A DNA stretch of 64,000 nucleotides from PALSA-607 sp036501485 (GCA_036501485.1 DASYAG010000056.1:61472-125471), one strand, 5' to 3'. Counted from the first letter of the stretch, positions 9,214 to 18,864 are shown. The notes: generated from the sequence alone by a model not told the origin. Program-made: numbers and translations.

Positions 9214-10446
9214 CTAGGGCAGGGTTCTAGGCTCGAGGAGGGTTGATATTGCTTGATCTGACTCGCGCGGGCCGTGATACCAGTCCTTCACTGTTTGAAA
9301 TCTCCAACGGATGTCGTCACCCAGACTGTCCGCTTGCGCCGCTGAAAACTCGGACACATGAATCTCGCGCATACTGGTATCGCCCACGACATAGTGGATC
9401 TCGAACTCAGCCCGCTCGGGCGCACTTAGCCTGGTCCGCACAATCTTCTGGTAGGCCTTTGCCCAGACGTAGTAGTCGAGGCCCTGGAGGATCAGCATGG
9501 GGTCGGGGTTCTTAGACAGTTTCGTCTCTACGATGCGCACGTCGCCGTGTCCATCAAGCCCGATCAAGTCGATGTAGCCCCGACTCCAGGTCTTCGGTGC
9601 ATCTGCCGGTCGCCACGCAGGCAGTTCCCGCAGCGCGGGCTGCTCGACGCCGACCAACTTGGGTTCCTGGCGGATCACAGCCTGCAGCCAGTGTTCGTCG
9701 TCTCGATGAATCGGCGGTGGCCCGTTCAGCCGAGCCTCCACGCCGGAGGCGACGAGCATTTGGATTGCCTGCAGCTCTTCGGGTTGAAGCTTGCCCTTCG
9801 TGGTTTTCAGCGATACAGGAGGCGTCCTCCCCTCGCCCGTGTAATGGATGCCGGCCTGGATTGTCAGGCCGTCACGGGCTCCTTTGATGGACAGAACCTT
9901 CTGTCCCATGCATTGCCATTCGCGTTCACCTCGCCGGTGACTAGCGTCAAGGGCTGGGTGGGCGGTCGCCCACTCGACGAGCTCGTACACCGCGGTACTC
10001 CGTATACCGAGATGAGCTGGTGTCGCTGCGTCATGGAGTTCCTCAGTCAGGGACTGCCCATCCTTGAGGCGCTTCCTGAACTCGCCGAGCGTCTCCTCTC
10101 TGGTCGGCAAATCGACGCGCCGTACCGGGCCGTCTCCGTGAATCCAGAGTTCCGGTTGCGCAGTTGCCGTCAGCCACGCCGCACGCTGCGACGTTGCGAA
10201 CCTGTGATCGTGCGGAAGCGCGAGTACTAACCGTCGGTTCTCGCGATAGTGGAGGCCGAAGGCGAGCGCCAGTTCGACCTCGCTGCCTTCCTGAGGTCCC
10301 GCGACGATGAGGAAACGCGTGTGGTCCGCGAAGTAGGTGAATCGCGAGGAACCCGATTGCTTCCACGGCGCTGTCACTCCTATCGAGGCGGCGATTGACG
10401 GCGCCTCGGCCGAATTGAACTTTGCCCTCTCGGACTCGATGGACAT
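9214..10446 (-). CDS. PD-(D/E)XK-like nuclease domain protein
   Basis: 410 residues with GGAGG 9 bases before the ATG. The C-terminal third has a nuclease-like core: Glu in EHWLQAVIRQEP (about 251), RGYIDLIGLDGHGDVRIVE with Asp 293, and ETK with Glu 307 and Lys 309. This pattern resembles the NucS-type and DUF4263-type restriction-endonuclease fold. The N-terminal 200 residues are unrecognised. It diverges from the metallo-beta-lactamase gene at 10688 and is followed on its own strand by the unknown 282-residue gene. A DNA nuclease role is inferred; the motif assignment is fairly firm. Confidence 0.8.
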   Translation of the reverse strand: MSIESERAKFNSAEAPSIAASIGVTAPWKQSGSSRFTYFADHTRFLIVAGPQEGSEVELALAFGLHYRENRRLVLALPHDHRFATSQRAAWLTATAQPELWIHGDGPVRRVDLPTREETLGEFRKRLKDGQSLTEELHDAATPAHLGIRSTAVYELVEWATAHPALDASHRRGEREWQCMGQKVLSIKGARDGLTIQAGIHYTGEGRTPPVSLKTTKGKLQPEELQAIQMLVASGVEARLNGPPPIHRDDEHWLQAVIRQEPKLVGVEQPALRELPAWRPADAPKTWSRGYIDLIGLDGHGDVRIVETKLSKNPDPMLILQGLDYYVWAKAYQKIVRTRLSAPERAEFEIHYVVGDTSMREIHVSEFSAAQADSLGDDIRWRFQTVKDWYHGPRESDQAISTLLEPRTLP

Positions 10447-10687
10447 CTCCTGTCCCCTCCTTCGCGGCTGGTATTTGAGTCGCGCGAGGCGGCCGCTAGT
10501 TGGTCTTGGGCGCTTCTATTTCCAACTCGCGGCATTCTCCGATCGTGACAGCCAAATAGCAATGCGCGCCCTCAGAGGGCTCGGCCAGTAGTGGGCCTTC
10601 CCATGCCGCTCTCACTCCGACGGGGCGTCTTGTCGGTGCTTGCTGCCACGATCATCTCGACGACAAAGGACAGACCTCAGGAGTGGC

Positions 10688-11941
10688 ATGCGAGTTCGGA
10701 TTCACCGCGGGTCGAGGGAGATCGGCGGAAGTTGTGTCGAGGTCGAGGCGGACGGCGCCCGACTGGTGCTCGATGTCGGGAAGCCGCTGTCTGCAGGCTG
10801 GAACGACGAGGTCCCGCTCCCGGCGGTGCCGGGGTTGGGCGACGGCGACGATACGTCGCTTCTGGGAGTGCTGATCTCCCACTCGCACTTGGACCACTAC
10901 GGTTTGCTACCGCGGGTCTCGCCGCACGTGCCGATCTACGCCGGCGCCGCGACCGCAAGCATGATGTCGGCCGCCGGCTTCTTCTCGCGTGCGAGTGCAG
11001 AAGTCACATTGGCCGAGGAGTTCGTCGACCGGCAGCCAATCGCGATCGAACCATTCACTGTCACGCCTTTCCTTGCCGACCACAGTGCGTTCGATGCGTA
11101 CTCACTGCTCGTTGAGGCCGGCGGCCGAAGGCTCTTCTATAGCGGTGACATCCGTGGTCACGGCCGTAAAGCAAGCTTGTTCGATCGACTGGTCGCACAA
11201 CCACCGCTCGACGTCCATGCACTTCTGCTTGAAGGCACCCACATCGGACGCACGGGGCATTCTGGGGAGGTTGTTACCAGGGAGTCGGATGTGGAGGCAG
11301 CGATGGCGGCGACTTTCAGGTCGACGGTGGGGCTCGCCGCCGTGGTGTCATCGGCGCAGAACATCGATCGACTTGTCACCGTCTACAGGGCCTGCCTTCG
11401 TGCGGGGCGCACTCTGCTTGTCGACCTGTACTCCGTCGCAATGGCACAAGCAACCGGTCGCTCGACCATCCCACAGCCGGGATTTCCTTCTCTCGGCGTG
11501 CTGGTACCGCAACGGCAGCGCGTACTGGTGAAGACGTCAGGCGAGTTCGATCGGACGGCGGCGGTGCAGTCGGTGCGAGTCTTTCCCGAGGCCGTCGCCG
11601 CCGACACGTCGAAGTACGTTGTGCTCGGCTCGTCGGGAGCTGTGGCCGACCTCCTGCCGGGCGGCCTTCTTGGCCCGGACGGAGTTGTTGTGTGGTCGTT
11701 GTGGCCCGGATACCTGGGCGATGGTTCAGGTTCTCGTTTTGCGCACTCCGTAAGCCAGTGGGGTGTGCCGTTCGTCATCCATCACACCTCCGGCCATGCG
11801 CCAGTCGCCGATTTACAGAGGCTCGTCGAAGCTATGAGGCCGGAGCGGGTTGTACCTATACACACGGAAGGCGCGGCCGCGTACGGTCAATACTTCGCAG
11901 CGGTCGAGCATCACGAGGATGGGGAATGGTGGGGGGTATGA
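10688..11941 (+). CDS. Metallo-beta-lactamase fold hydrolase, beta-CASP / RNase J-like
   Basis: 417 residues from an ATG with CAGGAG four bases upstream; the frame is open 16 codons further but that stretch is atypical. Zinc ligands are seen: HSHLDH at 65-70, LADHS in the middle, SGDIRGHGRK, and the C-terminal HHTSGHA and PIHTEG motifs typical of beta-CASP nucleases. It starts REIGGSCVEVE, as RNase J and CPSF-like enzymes do. It sits directly before the PD-(D/E)XK/zinc-ribbon gene and diverges from another nuclease-like gene. Probably an RNA or DNA nuclease of the accessory cluster; a housekeeping RNase J is unlikely because of length and context. Confidence 0.85.
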   Translation: MRVRIHRGSREIGGSCVEVEADGARLVLDVGKPLSAGWNDEVPLPAVPGLGDGDDTSLLGVLISHSHLDHYGLLPRVSPHVPIYAGAATASMMSAAGFFSRASAEVTLAEEFVDRQPIAIEPFTVTPFLADHSAFDAYSLLVEAGGRRLFYSGDIRGHGRKASLFDRLVAQPPLDVHALLLEGTHIGRTGHSGEVVTRESDVEAAMAATFRSTVGLAAVVSSAQNIDRLVTVYRACLRAGRTLLVDLYSVAMAQATGRSTIPQPGFPSLGVLVPQRQRVLVKTSGEFDRTAAVQSVRVFPEAVAADTSKYVVLGSSGAVADLLPGGLLGPDGVVVWSLWPGYLGDGSGSRFAHSVSQWGVPFVIHHTSGHAPVADLQRLVEAMRPERVVPIHTEGAAAYGQYFAAVEHHEDGEWWGV

Positions 11942-11993
11942 CTCGGCACTCCGACGTAGTCGGTCAGCGCGTTGCCCGCCCGTGCTCGACGCA

Positions 11994-13055
11994 ATGATTA
12001 CTGCGGACTGGCTGGCGGCTGCAGTAGCCGCGATTGATGTCGACGTCGACGGGGACGCCGATTCGGTGCGCCTGCTGAGGGAGTTGCTAACACGGTCGGC
12101 GCTGGGTTTTGCCGAGGTACGACCCGACGTGCTTTCCGCCTCGGTGTCGTGGCCGCGACGTGGGCTGCATACCGAGGCAACGTCATTCCTTCGCGCGGTT
12201 GATCTGGGACTGGTGTCTGTTGATGCCGCTGGTTTCGTGACCGTGCACTGTGCCCGACCCAAGAGTCCGCCCGGCCGCTACGCGCTTTTCAGCAGTAACG
12301 GAGACGGGGTCGCGGTCAATCTCGAGTACTTGATACAGATTGGGACGACGGCCGAACTCGTCCTTGACCTCGGGTGGCCCGCAGCACAGGTGGAGTTTGA
12401 GCGCGGCGAGTTCGACGCACTTGGGCTCGGGCCCGATGGGAGGGTAGTGCGCGCGGTTGAGGCTAAGGCCAGAGCCACCGGTCCCGACAGCCTTCAAACG
12501 ATGCTTGCTAGTTGGATGCAGTTCGCAACGACCGATGCTGAACTGCCTGCCACGAACTTGGGACGGAAGTACCGCGAGCTACTGAGGCTATGTGAAAGCG
12601 GTCCAGTCTCGGTGTGGCTGGTGGCTGCAGGCGTGCGCTGGTCGTTCGTCGCCACAACTGCCGACGGCCGAATCAGTTTGGTACCGGCTTCGACGCCGAT
12701 GTATACGCAGGTCGTTGAGCGGCCTCCCGTCCCTGAGGGCGGTGCAGGGGTGACCGAGGATGAGTTCGCGTGTCCAAAGTGCGGCTCAACCGATGGCCCG
12801 CGTGGTACCAAGCGGGGTCGCGATCTCATTGAGCTCAACTGCTCGGACTGCGGCCACTCATGGACGCGGGTCCCGAGACAATCGTGCCAACGGTGTGGCT
12901 CAGCCGACATTGAATCGACGGGCTACGAGGGGTGGGCAGCGGAGGACATCGAGGAGCTGCGTGACGATCCGACCGCCGCATGGCACAACGTTGATTGGGC
13001 GACGTTCAGATGCCGGAAGTGCCGTAACGAGTGGAAGATCGGCCGACGCGTCTAG
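11994..13055 (+). CDS. PD-(D/E)XK-like protein with C-terminal zinc ribbons
   Basis: 353 residues from the ATG at 11994; a GTG at 11982 is an alternative and no ribosome site decides. The central FDALGLGPDGRVVRAVEAKA (Asp 141, Glu 156, Lys 158) reads as a PD-(D/E)XK nuclease core. The C-terminus has a four-cysteine ribbon (C260, C263, C283, C286, then GHSW) and a second set of CxxC pairs (298/301 and 340/343). The CGHSW ribbon matches the protein at 7456-8280. It follows the metallo-beta-lactamase gene by 52 bp, likely in the same transcript. The function is unknown; nucleic-acid cleavage is inferred. Confidence 0.75.
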   Translation: MITADWLAAAVAAIDVDVDGDADSVRLLRELLTRSALGFAEVRPDVLSASVSWPRRGLHTEATSFLRAVDLGLVSVDAAGFVTVHCARPKSPPGRYALFSSNGDGVAVNLEYLIQIGTTAELVLDLGWPAAQVEFERGEFDALGLGPDGRVVRAVEAKARATGPDSLQTMLASWMQFATTDAELPATNLGRKYRELLRLCESGPVSVWLVAAGVRWSFVATTADGRISLVPASTPMYTQVVERPPVPEGGAGVTEDEFACPKCGSTDGPRGTKRGRDLIELNCSDCGHSWTRVPRQSCQRCGSADIESTGYEGWAAEDIEELRDDPTAAWHNVDWATFRCRKCRNEWKIGRRV

Positions 13056-13243
13056 GTCGGTATGTCCTTCGCAAGAAGCTGACGTGCCGCCTGAGTCGAC
13101 ATGTCATCGAGATGCTGGTTTTGGGCCCCCGCAGTGTGATCGCCCGACCCCTCAGACTCAGTTAGCGACCCGGGCCGTCATGTTCTATGCCCTCTCCATA
13201 GCGGCGTAGATGCTGGCCGATGCGCTCAGTGCAGGCGATCCGA

Positions 13244-14323
13244 CTACTCGACTCTGCCGATTCCCCAGCCGCAGACAAGCAGCACACCGAGAGTTACAAC
13301 GGAGCAAGCGCACGATGTGGCGGCAGCGAGCCGAAGCTGAACATTGCCGGATGTGATCCCTGTGGAAACGAGCTTGTCTCCGTAGTTACGGAAGGGAATT
13401 AGACCGGAAGTCGCAACTGCGAGCGCGCTCGCAGTGCCCACGAGGGTTGCCACGTTTACCCAACGGAACAGCCATCGGACGGGATAACCCACGGACTCTC
13501 CCAGTGGTGGCTTCTTTACTTCCGTTCTTTTCGTGGCGAGACGTTTTCCCCAATCCCGCTTCGCCCCCAGTGTGACGGCTACGCAGGCGATCGTCGCGCA
13601 TACCATCGGCGCGAACGCGATCCAGTTTGGCGAGAACGATGTAGGATACTTGACGCTGGACGGCGTGATGGTCCGGCCGAGGTCGCTGATCGCTTGCCAG
13701 ACGAAAGCCGAGATTTCGTAAACAGCAAGTGCGCTAACTGCGAAGAAGGAGCGCCTAACTGTTCTCCTTATGGTGCTCTTTTCGTTGAAGTTGAACGATA
13801 CGAGTTCTGCCATCGCTGCTATCAGTGCGAGCGCGCCGACTGCGGTGAGGTCTACGCACGCGGTTGCAAGGATGGAGTCCGCAGCACTCGTGAAAGCACA
13901 TGCACCACTTACGAAGCACGCAGTCGCTATCGAACCATCGGTTGGCAGTGGCGGTTGAGCCGACAAGACCCCCCACTCTATCGACGCAATAATCAACGAG
14001 ATAAACGCCATCAGGAGAAGCCGTGTCGCCTTGGTAGCAAACTGCGCTCTCCTGGATTCGTACAAGCTATCCTGCTCGTCTTTCGCGTTCTCCACCGTGG
14101 CGGGCCGTCGTCGCAGAAACCCTCGTTTCACGTCGGCAGGCCGCTTGAGAATATCCGCGCCGTAAGGGTACTTGTCGAATCGAACCAGAACTATTGCCAT
14201 CGCGGTCAGGGCGAAGCCCGCAAGAAAAGCCGCCAGGTTGGAGTTGCTTCCCGCCGACCTTGTGATATCCCAGAACATTCCTGGATTCGGATCGATTTTC
14301 AAGGCGCTCTTCCATTCCAACAA
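13244..14323 (-). CDS. Multi-pass membrane protein of unknown function
   Basis: About 359 residues from a TTG at 14323; the start is uncertain because no ATG or ribosome site is visible. Around seven hydrophobic segments are seen, for example AAFLAGFALTAMAIVLV near the N-terminus, LLLMAFISLIIASI, and paired C-terminal helices ending VVTLGVLLVCGWGIG. A basic cytoplasmic loop follows the first helix. I do not recognise a family. It is convergent with the zinc-ribbon/nuclease gene and is the last gene of the accessory-looking block. Confidence 0.65.
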   Translation of the reverse strand: MLEWKSALKIDPNPGMFWDITRSAGSNSNLAAFLAGFALTAMAIVLVRFDKYPYGADILKRPADVKRGFLRRRPATVENAKDEQDSLYESRRAQFATKATRLLLMAFISLIIASIEWGVLSAQPPLPTDGSIATACFVSGACAFTSAADSILATACVDLTAVGALALIAAMAELVSFNFNEKSTIRRTVRRSFFAVSALAVYEISAFVWQAISDLGRTITPSSVKYPTSFSPNWIAFAPMVCATIACVAVTLGAKRDWGKRLATKRTEVKKPPLGESVGYPVRWLFRWVNVATLVGTASALAVATSGLIPFRNYGDKLVSTGITSGNVQLRLAAATSCACSVVTLGVLLVCGWGIGRVE

Positions 14324-14731
14324 CCGCAGGTTCGGTTTCGCCGCCGGCGCACTTCATTCTGGCAGTTTGGAACCGCAGGGGCCAGGTGCGCCAGTCTCAC
14401 AGGGCGAGCGCTTTGAGTTTGGTAGCGGCCAATCGGCGGGCACATCTTGTTGGAGACATGTCACCGCGCCCAGGGCCATCCACCGCGCGTTCCGCCTGAG
14501 ATCAGACTCTTGCGCCGCGTAGCACTCTGGTATCAACGGGTAGCGGCCACTCACGCTTGCGCTACGGCGCTTGCGAGCAAACCGAGAAAATGTGGGTTGG
14601 TGTACCGCTGAGGTTATCAACATGGCGCAGGTGTCGACGGATGGGATTTGGGCGGATTCCTTGCCGAAGTTGAGTTCCTCAATGCGACGATTGCGCTCGA
14701 CGATTGCAAACGACGACGAGGAATAGGTCCA
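14324..14731. other. Gene-poor stretch at the right edge of the accessory block
   Basis: About 408 bases without a convincing gene. Short open frames on both strands lack ribosome sites and have unlikely composition. It separates the membrane protein from the envelope genes and may hold the junction of an inserted region, but I see no integrase, direct repeat or tRNA that would prove it. Confidence 0.4.
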
Positions 14732-15736
14732 ATGAGGTTCGCTTCACCGCCTGGCTGGCCGCAGCCACCGGCGGGCTGGCAGCCGCCGCCCGGTTGGCAG
14801 CCTGACCCGAGCTGGCCGGCAGCGCCTTACGGGTGGCAGTTCTGGCGCTATCCGGCTCCGCCGCATCGCCGCAGGGGTTTTCGCGGCTGGGCAGCCTCGA
14901 TGCTGCCGTCCGCTCCGCCCAGCACTCGACGTCCGATCATTTCTGTTTCGGCTCGTCGCGCGTGGACGGAGGTGCTTGGCGTCTTCGCGATGTTCTTCCT
15001 CGCTAGCGTTCTCGCGGCGGTGTTCTATGACGCGCACCAGCCGATCAACCACGACTTGATCTCGGTCTCCGAGGGCGTGCTCTCGGGCGTCTCTGAGTTG
15101 GCCATCGCGGCGATGGCGATCGTCGTCGTCGGCTCGCTGACTCGGCTACGCGGACTCGGCTTTTCCGATATCGGCTGGGCACCTGCGTGGGGTGAACACC
15201 GCGCCTACCAGTGGCAGGCGTTCGGGGTGTCCATGGGGTTCGTTGCCGCAGTGCTCGGATCGGGAGGGTTGCTGGCCCTCGTGAGTCCGCACGCGAAGTA
15301 TCCGTTCCTGCCGGCGAAGGCATGGCACCTGATTTACGAGATCCCGCAGTCGATCTCGGCGGGCATCGTCGAGGAACTTGTCGTCGTCGCGCTTCTCGTG
15401 ACCGCGCTCGAGCAGGCGCGTACCAAGGTCTGGGTCATCTACGCGATCGGACTTACGCTGCGGCTGAGCTACCACGTCTACTACGGCTGGGGCGTCATCG
15501 TCTTCTTGCTGTGGGCGGCCACTGCGATCTGGTTGTTCCGCCGCACTCGGCGCATCACTCCGCTGATCGTTGCGCACATGGTCTACGACTCGTTGGGCGC
15601 GTTCTACCACGAGATACCTCATCCACCCGCGGCGATCGCGGCACTCATCGGCTGGGCGATATTCGCGCTGCTCATCACGGTGATCGTGCGAGCTATACAG
15701 ATCGCTACACGCGGACACCGAGCAGCTGGCTACTAG
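14732..15736 (+). CDS. CPBP family intramembrane glutamic endopeptidase
   Basis: 334 residues from the ATG at 14732. The N-terminus is a Pro/Trp-rich tail with repeats like PPGWQP, resembling DUF2510-style tails, followed by about eight membrane helices. The protease motifs are visible: IVEELVVVALLV (Glu-Glu), RLSYHVYYG (His) and IVAHMVYDSLG (His/Asp). The third residue group usual in EExxxR is not conserved (no Arg), so activity is not certain. The stop overlaps the convergent MFS gene by 4 bp. CPBP proteins act in membrane-protein processing or bacteriocin self-immunity; the substrate is unknown. Confidence 0.88.
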   Translation: MRFASPPGWPQPPAGWQPPPGWQPDPSWPAAPYGWQFWRYPAPPHRRRGFRGWAASMLPSAPPSTRRPIISVSARRAWTEVLGVFAMFFLASVLAAVFYDAHQPINHDLISVSEGVLSGVSELAIAAMAIVVVGSLTRLRGLGFSDIGWAPAWGEHRAYQWQAFGVSMGFVAAVLGSGGLLALVSPHAKYPFLPAKAWHLIYEIPQSISAGIVEELVVVALLVTALEQARTKVWVIYAIGLTLRLSYHVYYGWGVIVFLLWAATAIWLFRRTRRITPLIVAHMVYDSLGAFYHEIPHPPAAIAALIGWAIFALLITVIVRAIQIATRGHRAAGY

Positions 15737-16935
15737 GTCGCCGATCTCCGACTGGGACGACCGACTGTCAGGAGGACGAGCCCGACGACGGCGAGTCCGA
15801 TCGCCGAGATGAAGCAGTAGCGGTAGCCGAACTTCGCGCCCAGGCCCAGCAGCGGGCTCGCGAGGATCGCGCCGCAGGCGAATGTGTTGCTGTAAAGCGT
15901 CGAGGCGCGGCCGGGATGCAACGGCAGCAGTTCTTGCACGTAACTGATTGCCAGGCCCTGGACCGCCGCGATGCAGCACGCGTTCAGCACCTGCGCTGCG
16001 CCCAGCTGCCACACCTGCTGGGCGACAGAGGCGATGGCGTAGTAGGCCATCGCGAACAACGGACCTGTCAATACGAGTCGCTGCAAGGGCACTCGCTTGG
16101 ACAGCACACCGAAGCCCAGCATGATCGGAATCTCGAGGGCTGCACAGATGCCCAAGATGACCCCCGCAGGCCCTACGCCGGAGTGCAGGTTGTGGCGTAT
16201 CAGCAGTGGCAATGCCTGAACGTTCAACCCACTGGCGCTCTGTAGCAAGACCAGTCCGGCGAGCGTGGTCCATAGCGACCGCCGAGCAGCGGGCAAATCG
16301 ACGTCCAACTTCTTATCGTCCGTCGACGGTTTAGCAATGACGGGCGGTTCGACGAACCAGCGCGCAACCACGATGGCGACGAACGCGAATAGCCCGCTCG
16401 AGCACGCGTAGAGGGTGGTGAAGCCGCCTGCGTTCAAGAGCAGTGAGGCGAGCGGTGGGCCCGCGACCCAGGAGAGGGAGAAGAACGTTCGAAGGGTGGT
16501 GGTGACCATTGGCGCGTTCGGTTCGCCCACCAGGAAGGCGCGGGCGTACGCGAACCCCTGCGGCATCAGCGCGCCGCCCATAGCTGTCACCGTGCAGGCC
16601 AGCGCGAGCAGCGGCCAGTAGCTGCGCAGTACCGAGAACAGCGCGGCACTGATGCAACCGGCCGTCGCGGACGCCATGAGCACCCGCCGCCTAGCCACCC
16701 GACCGTCCGAAAGCCGGCCGAGAACGGTCGACACCACAACCCCCGACAGGGGTTGGGCGAGCAGGAACACCGACAACTTGATCGGCCCTGCGTGCACGGC
16801 GCTGGTGAGGAACAGCGACAGGAACGGGAACGAAAGCGCAAGCGACAGACCGACCGCCAAGAACACCACAACGAGTGGACCGAGCGTGCGCGACCGAATC
16901 CGGAGCGGTGTCCCGCTGGTAGTCACCGCCGTCAC
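15733..16935 (-). CDS. MFS transporter, sugar-efflux (Set-like) type
   Basis: 400 residues from a GTG, with about twelve hydrophobic segments. The loop after helix 2 has the MFS signature LGRLSDGRVARRR. The layout, including YARAFLVGE and RTFFSLSWVAGPPLAS, is typical of SetA/SetB-type sugar efflux proteins. The substrate cannot be told. It is convergent with the CPBP gene (4-bp overlap) and the start of a long divergent spacer toward the secreted CWB2 proteins. Confidence 0.87.
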   Translation of the reverse strand: MTAVTTSGTPLRIRSRTLGPLVVVFLAVGLSLALSFPFLSLFLTSAVHAGPIKLSVFLLAQPLSGVVVSTVLGRLSDGRVARRRVLMASATAGCISAALFSVLRSYWPLLALACTVTAMGGALMPQGFAYARAFLVGEPNAPMVTTTLRTFFSLSWVAGPPLASLLLNAGGFTTLYACSSGLFAFVAIVVARWFVEPPVIAKPSTDDKKLDVDLPAARRSLWTTLAGLVLLQSASGLNVQALPLLIRHNLHSGVGPAGVILGICAALEIPIMLGFGVLSKRVPLQRLVLTGPLFAMAYYAIASVAQQVWQLGAAQVLNACCIAAVQGLAISYVQELLPLHPGRASTLYSNTFACGAILASPLLGLGAKFGYRYCFISAIGLAVVGLVLLTVGRPSRRSAT

Positions 16936-17169
16936 AGCGCCACGTTAACCCGTCAGCCGGACGCCGAGCCACGGATATTGGCGGTCGGCCCTCGGCCGCT
17001 GGCACGCGGGTCGCTGGGCCAAATGCCGCAAAGCTCTGTCCCGATCGGACTACCTTTCGCCGTTTCGTGAGAAACGCGCTCGTGCGCAGCTACGCTCAGC
17101 CCAGTCATCGGCAGAGGGTTGTACGACCCGCACGCGCGGGACGACGATCACATCAGGGGGATCACGCTC

Positions 17170-18864
17170 GTGCGTTCTACAACAGCACAACGATGGCGAC
17201 GAGCAGTGGCCGCAGCAGTCACTGTTACGGCATGTCTGGGTTGGATCGTTGCGCCGGTAGCCGCCCACGCGAGTACTACAACGCTGACGATCTTGTCGGT
17301 CGCGCGAGATTGTTCCAACCTCGGCAACGCCTTCAGTGTCAACGCGTCGGTGGCTGGGGACGCCCCCAACGCATCACGCCATCTGGCTGTGTACTCGCCG
17401 ACCCTGAACCGTCCGCTTGGTCAGTCGGCGTTCACGACCGACGCGAATGGCAACGTGGCGACGATGAACTTCGAGCTTGGTAGTCAGGGCGGCGATCTGC
17501 TGCCGAGAACGTCCCTCGACCTCGAAGTCTTCTTGGTCAGCGATCCGTCCGAGATCACCGTGGCCCAATCCGGTTTCGTCCTTCCTGCTTGTGATGCCGG
17601 AACGATCGACACCGTGACCTGCCTTGACCACGCAGCGGCTTTGGGTACGCCGATATGCACTGGCAGCGACGGCGGCGATCCCTCGAAGTACCTCTCGATT
17701 TCCGGGAGCACATTGGCTGGTGGTACCGGCAACGCCTACACGGTGTCTGCACGGCAGGGCTACGAGATCACCAAGTCGGACTACGGCCTCGACAGTATTT
17801 CCGGCGATGTCGCGAACGGTGACGGCAGCACACCGCAGGTGCCGACGAACCTCCTCTTTCCTTTGGGCGAAGGTGACTTCACCGTCCAGTCCAGCACGCT
17901 GGCCAATCCGTCCGGCACTTACTACATCTATCGACTCGTACTCTCGGTAGCGCTTTACCCGGGCGCGTCGGTGGAACCCACGGGTCGGGTCGTCACTCGG
18001 ATTGCCGGACCAGACCGATTCCAAACGGCATCCGCCGCGGCCCAATGGACCTACCTGAAAGGCGGCGCTGGTGCCGTCGTGCTAGCGCGCGGCGACCAAT
18101 ACGCCGACGCACTTGTTGGGGCTCCGTTGGCTGCGGCGAAGAACGCTCCGCTGCTGTTGACGTCGGGTTCGACTCTTCCCGCGATCACCTTGATGCAGCT
18201 CGAGCGCGTGCTTCCGCCCGGAGGGACGGTCTACCTGCTCGGTGGTGACGCGGCCATCCCGGCGTCCGTTCAAACTCAACTCACGACCGCTGGCTACCAA
18301 ACGACGCGCTACGCGGGTGCCAACCGCTACGCGACCGCTGTGGCCGTCGCAGACGCGCTAGGTGACCCCGCCACTGTCTTGTTGACCACCGGCCTCAACT
18401 TTCCTGATGGCCTCGCTGCTGGCCCGGCGGCTGCCCACATCGGCGCAGCCGTGCTCCTTACCGACGGCGGTGTGATGCCGCCCGAGACGGAGGCCTATCT
18501 GACCGCCCATGCAACAACGACCTACGCCGCGGGTGGGCCTGCGGTTGCTGCCGACCCGAGCGCGACGGCGGTCGAGGGCGCTGACAGATACGCGACGGCG
18601 GCAGCTATCGCCGCGAGGTTCTTCAGCGCGCCGGCTGCTATCGGAATGGCAACAGGTGCGAACTTCCCCGACGCTCTCTCCGGCGGTGCTGCACTTGCCC
18701 ACCTTGGCCGGCCGCTGCTGCTGACCGACCCTGCCGCGCTCCCGAGTGCAACGACTGCGTATCTCGCCGCGACGCCGACGGTTGCGGCGGTGACGTTGTT
18801 CGGGAGCACCACGGCGATCTCCGCGAATGTCGCGAGCATCCTCGCGAGCCCACCCGCCCTCTAG
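17170..18864 (+). CDS. Secreted protein with three cell-wall-binding repeat 2 (CWB2) modules
   Basis: 564 residues from a GTG with AGGGGG 9 bases upstream. A signal peptide ends near residue 35 (PVAAHAS). A unique domain of about 240 residues with paired cysteines follows. The last 290 residues hold three CWB2 repeats (PF04122), each with the R-x-G-x-x-R-x-x-T-A start and the ADAL/PDGL/PDAL and LLGG motifs. CWB2 modules bind anionic wall polymers and tether proteins non-covalently. Same strand and 83 bp before a second CWB2 protein whose anchor is closely similar. The N-terminal domain is unrecognised. Confidence 0.88.
   Translation: MRSTTAQRWRRAVAAAVTVTACLGWIVAPVAAHASTTTLTILSVARDCSNLGNAFSVNASVAGDAPNASRHLAVYSPTLNRPLGQSAFTTDANGNVATMNFELGSQGGDLLPRTSLDLEVFLVSDPSEITVAQSGFVLPACDAGTIDTVTCLDHAAALGTPICTGSDGGDPSKYLSISGSTLAGGTGNAYTVSARQGYEITKSDYGLDSISGDVANGDGSTPQVPTNLLFPLGEGDFTVQSSTLANPSGTYYIYRLVLSVALYPGASVEPTGRVVTRIAGPDRFQTASAAAQWTYLKGGAGAVVLARGDQYADALVGAPLAAAKNAPLLLTSGSTLPAITLMQLERVLPPGGTVYLLGGDAAIPASVQTQLTTAGYQTTRYAGANRYATAVAVADALGDPATVLLTTGLNFPDGLAAGPAAAHIGAAVLLTDGGVMPPETEAYLTAHATTTYAAGGPAVAADPSATAVEGADRYATAAAIAARFFSAPAAIGMATGANFPDALSGGAALAHLGRPLLLTDPAALPSATTAYLAATPTVAAVTLFGSTTAISANVASILASPPAL

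Noticed and set aside
14354..14623. 89-codon minus-strand frame in the gap after the membrane protein
   Set aside because: No ribosome site, no recognisable motif and unlikely composition; left as intergenic.
15146..16273. A 375-codon minus-strand and a 344-codon plus-strand frame over the CPBP/MFS junction
   Set aside because: Both are Arg/Asp-rich shadows of the CPBP and MFS genes, which have complete family motifs.
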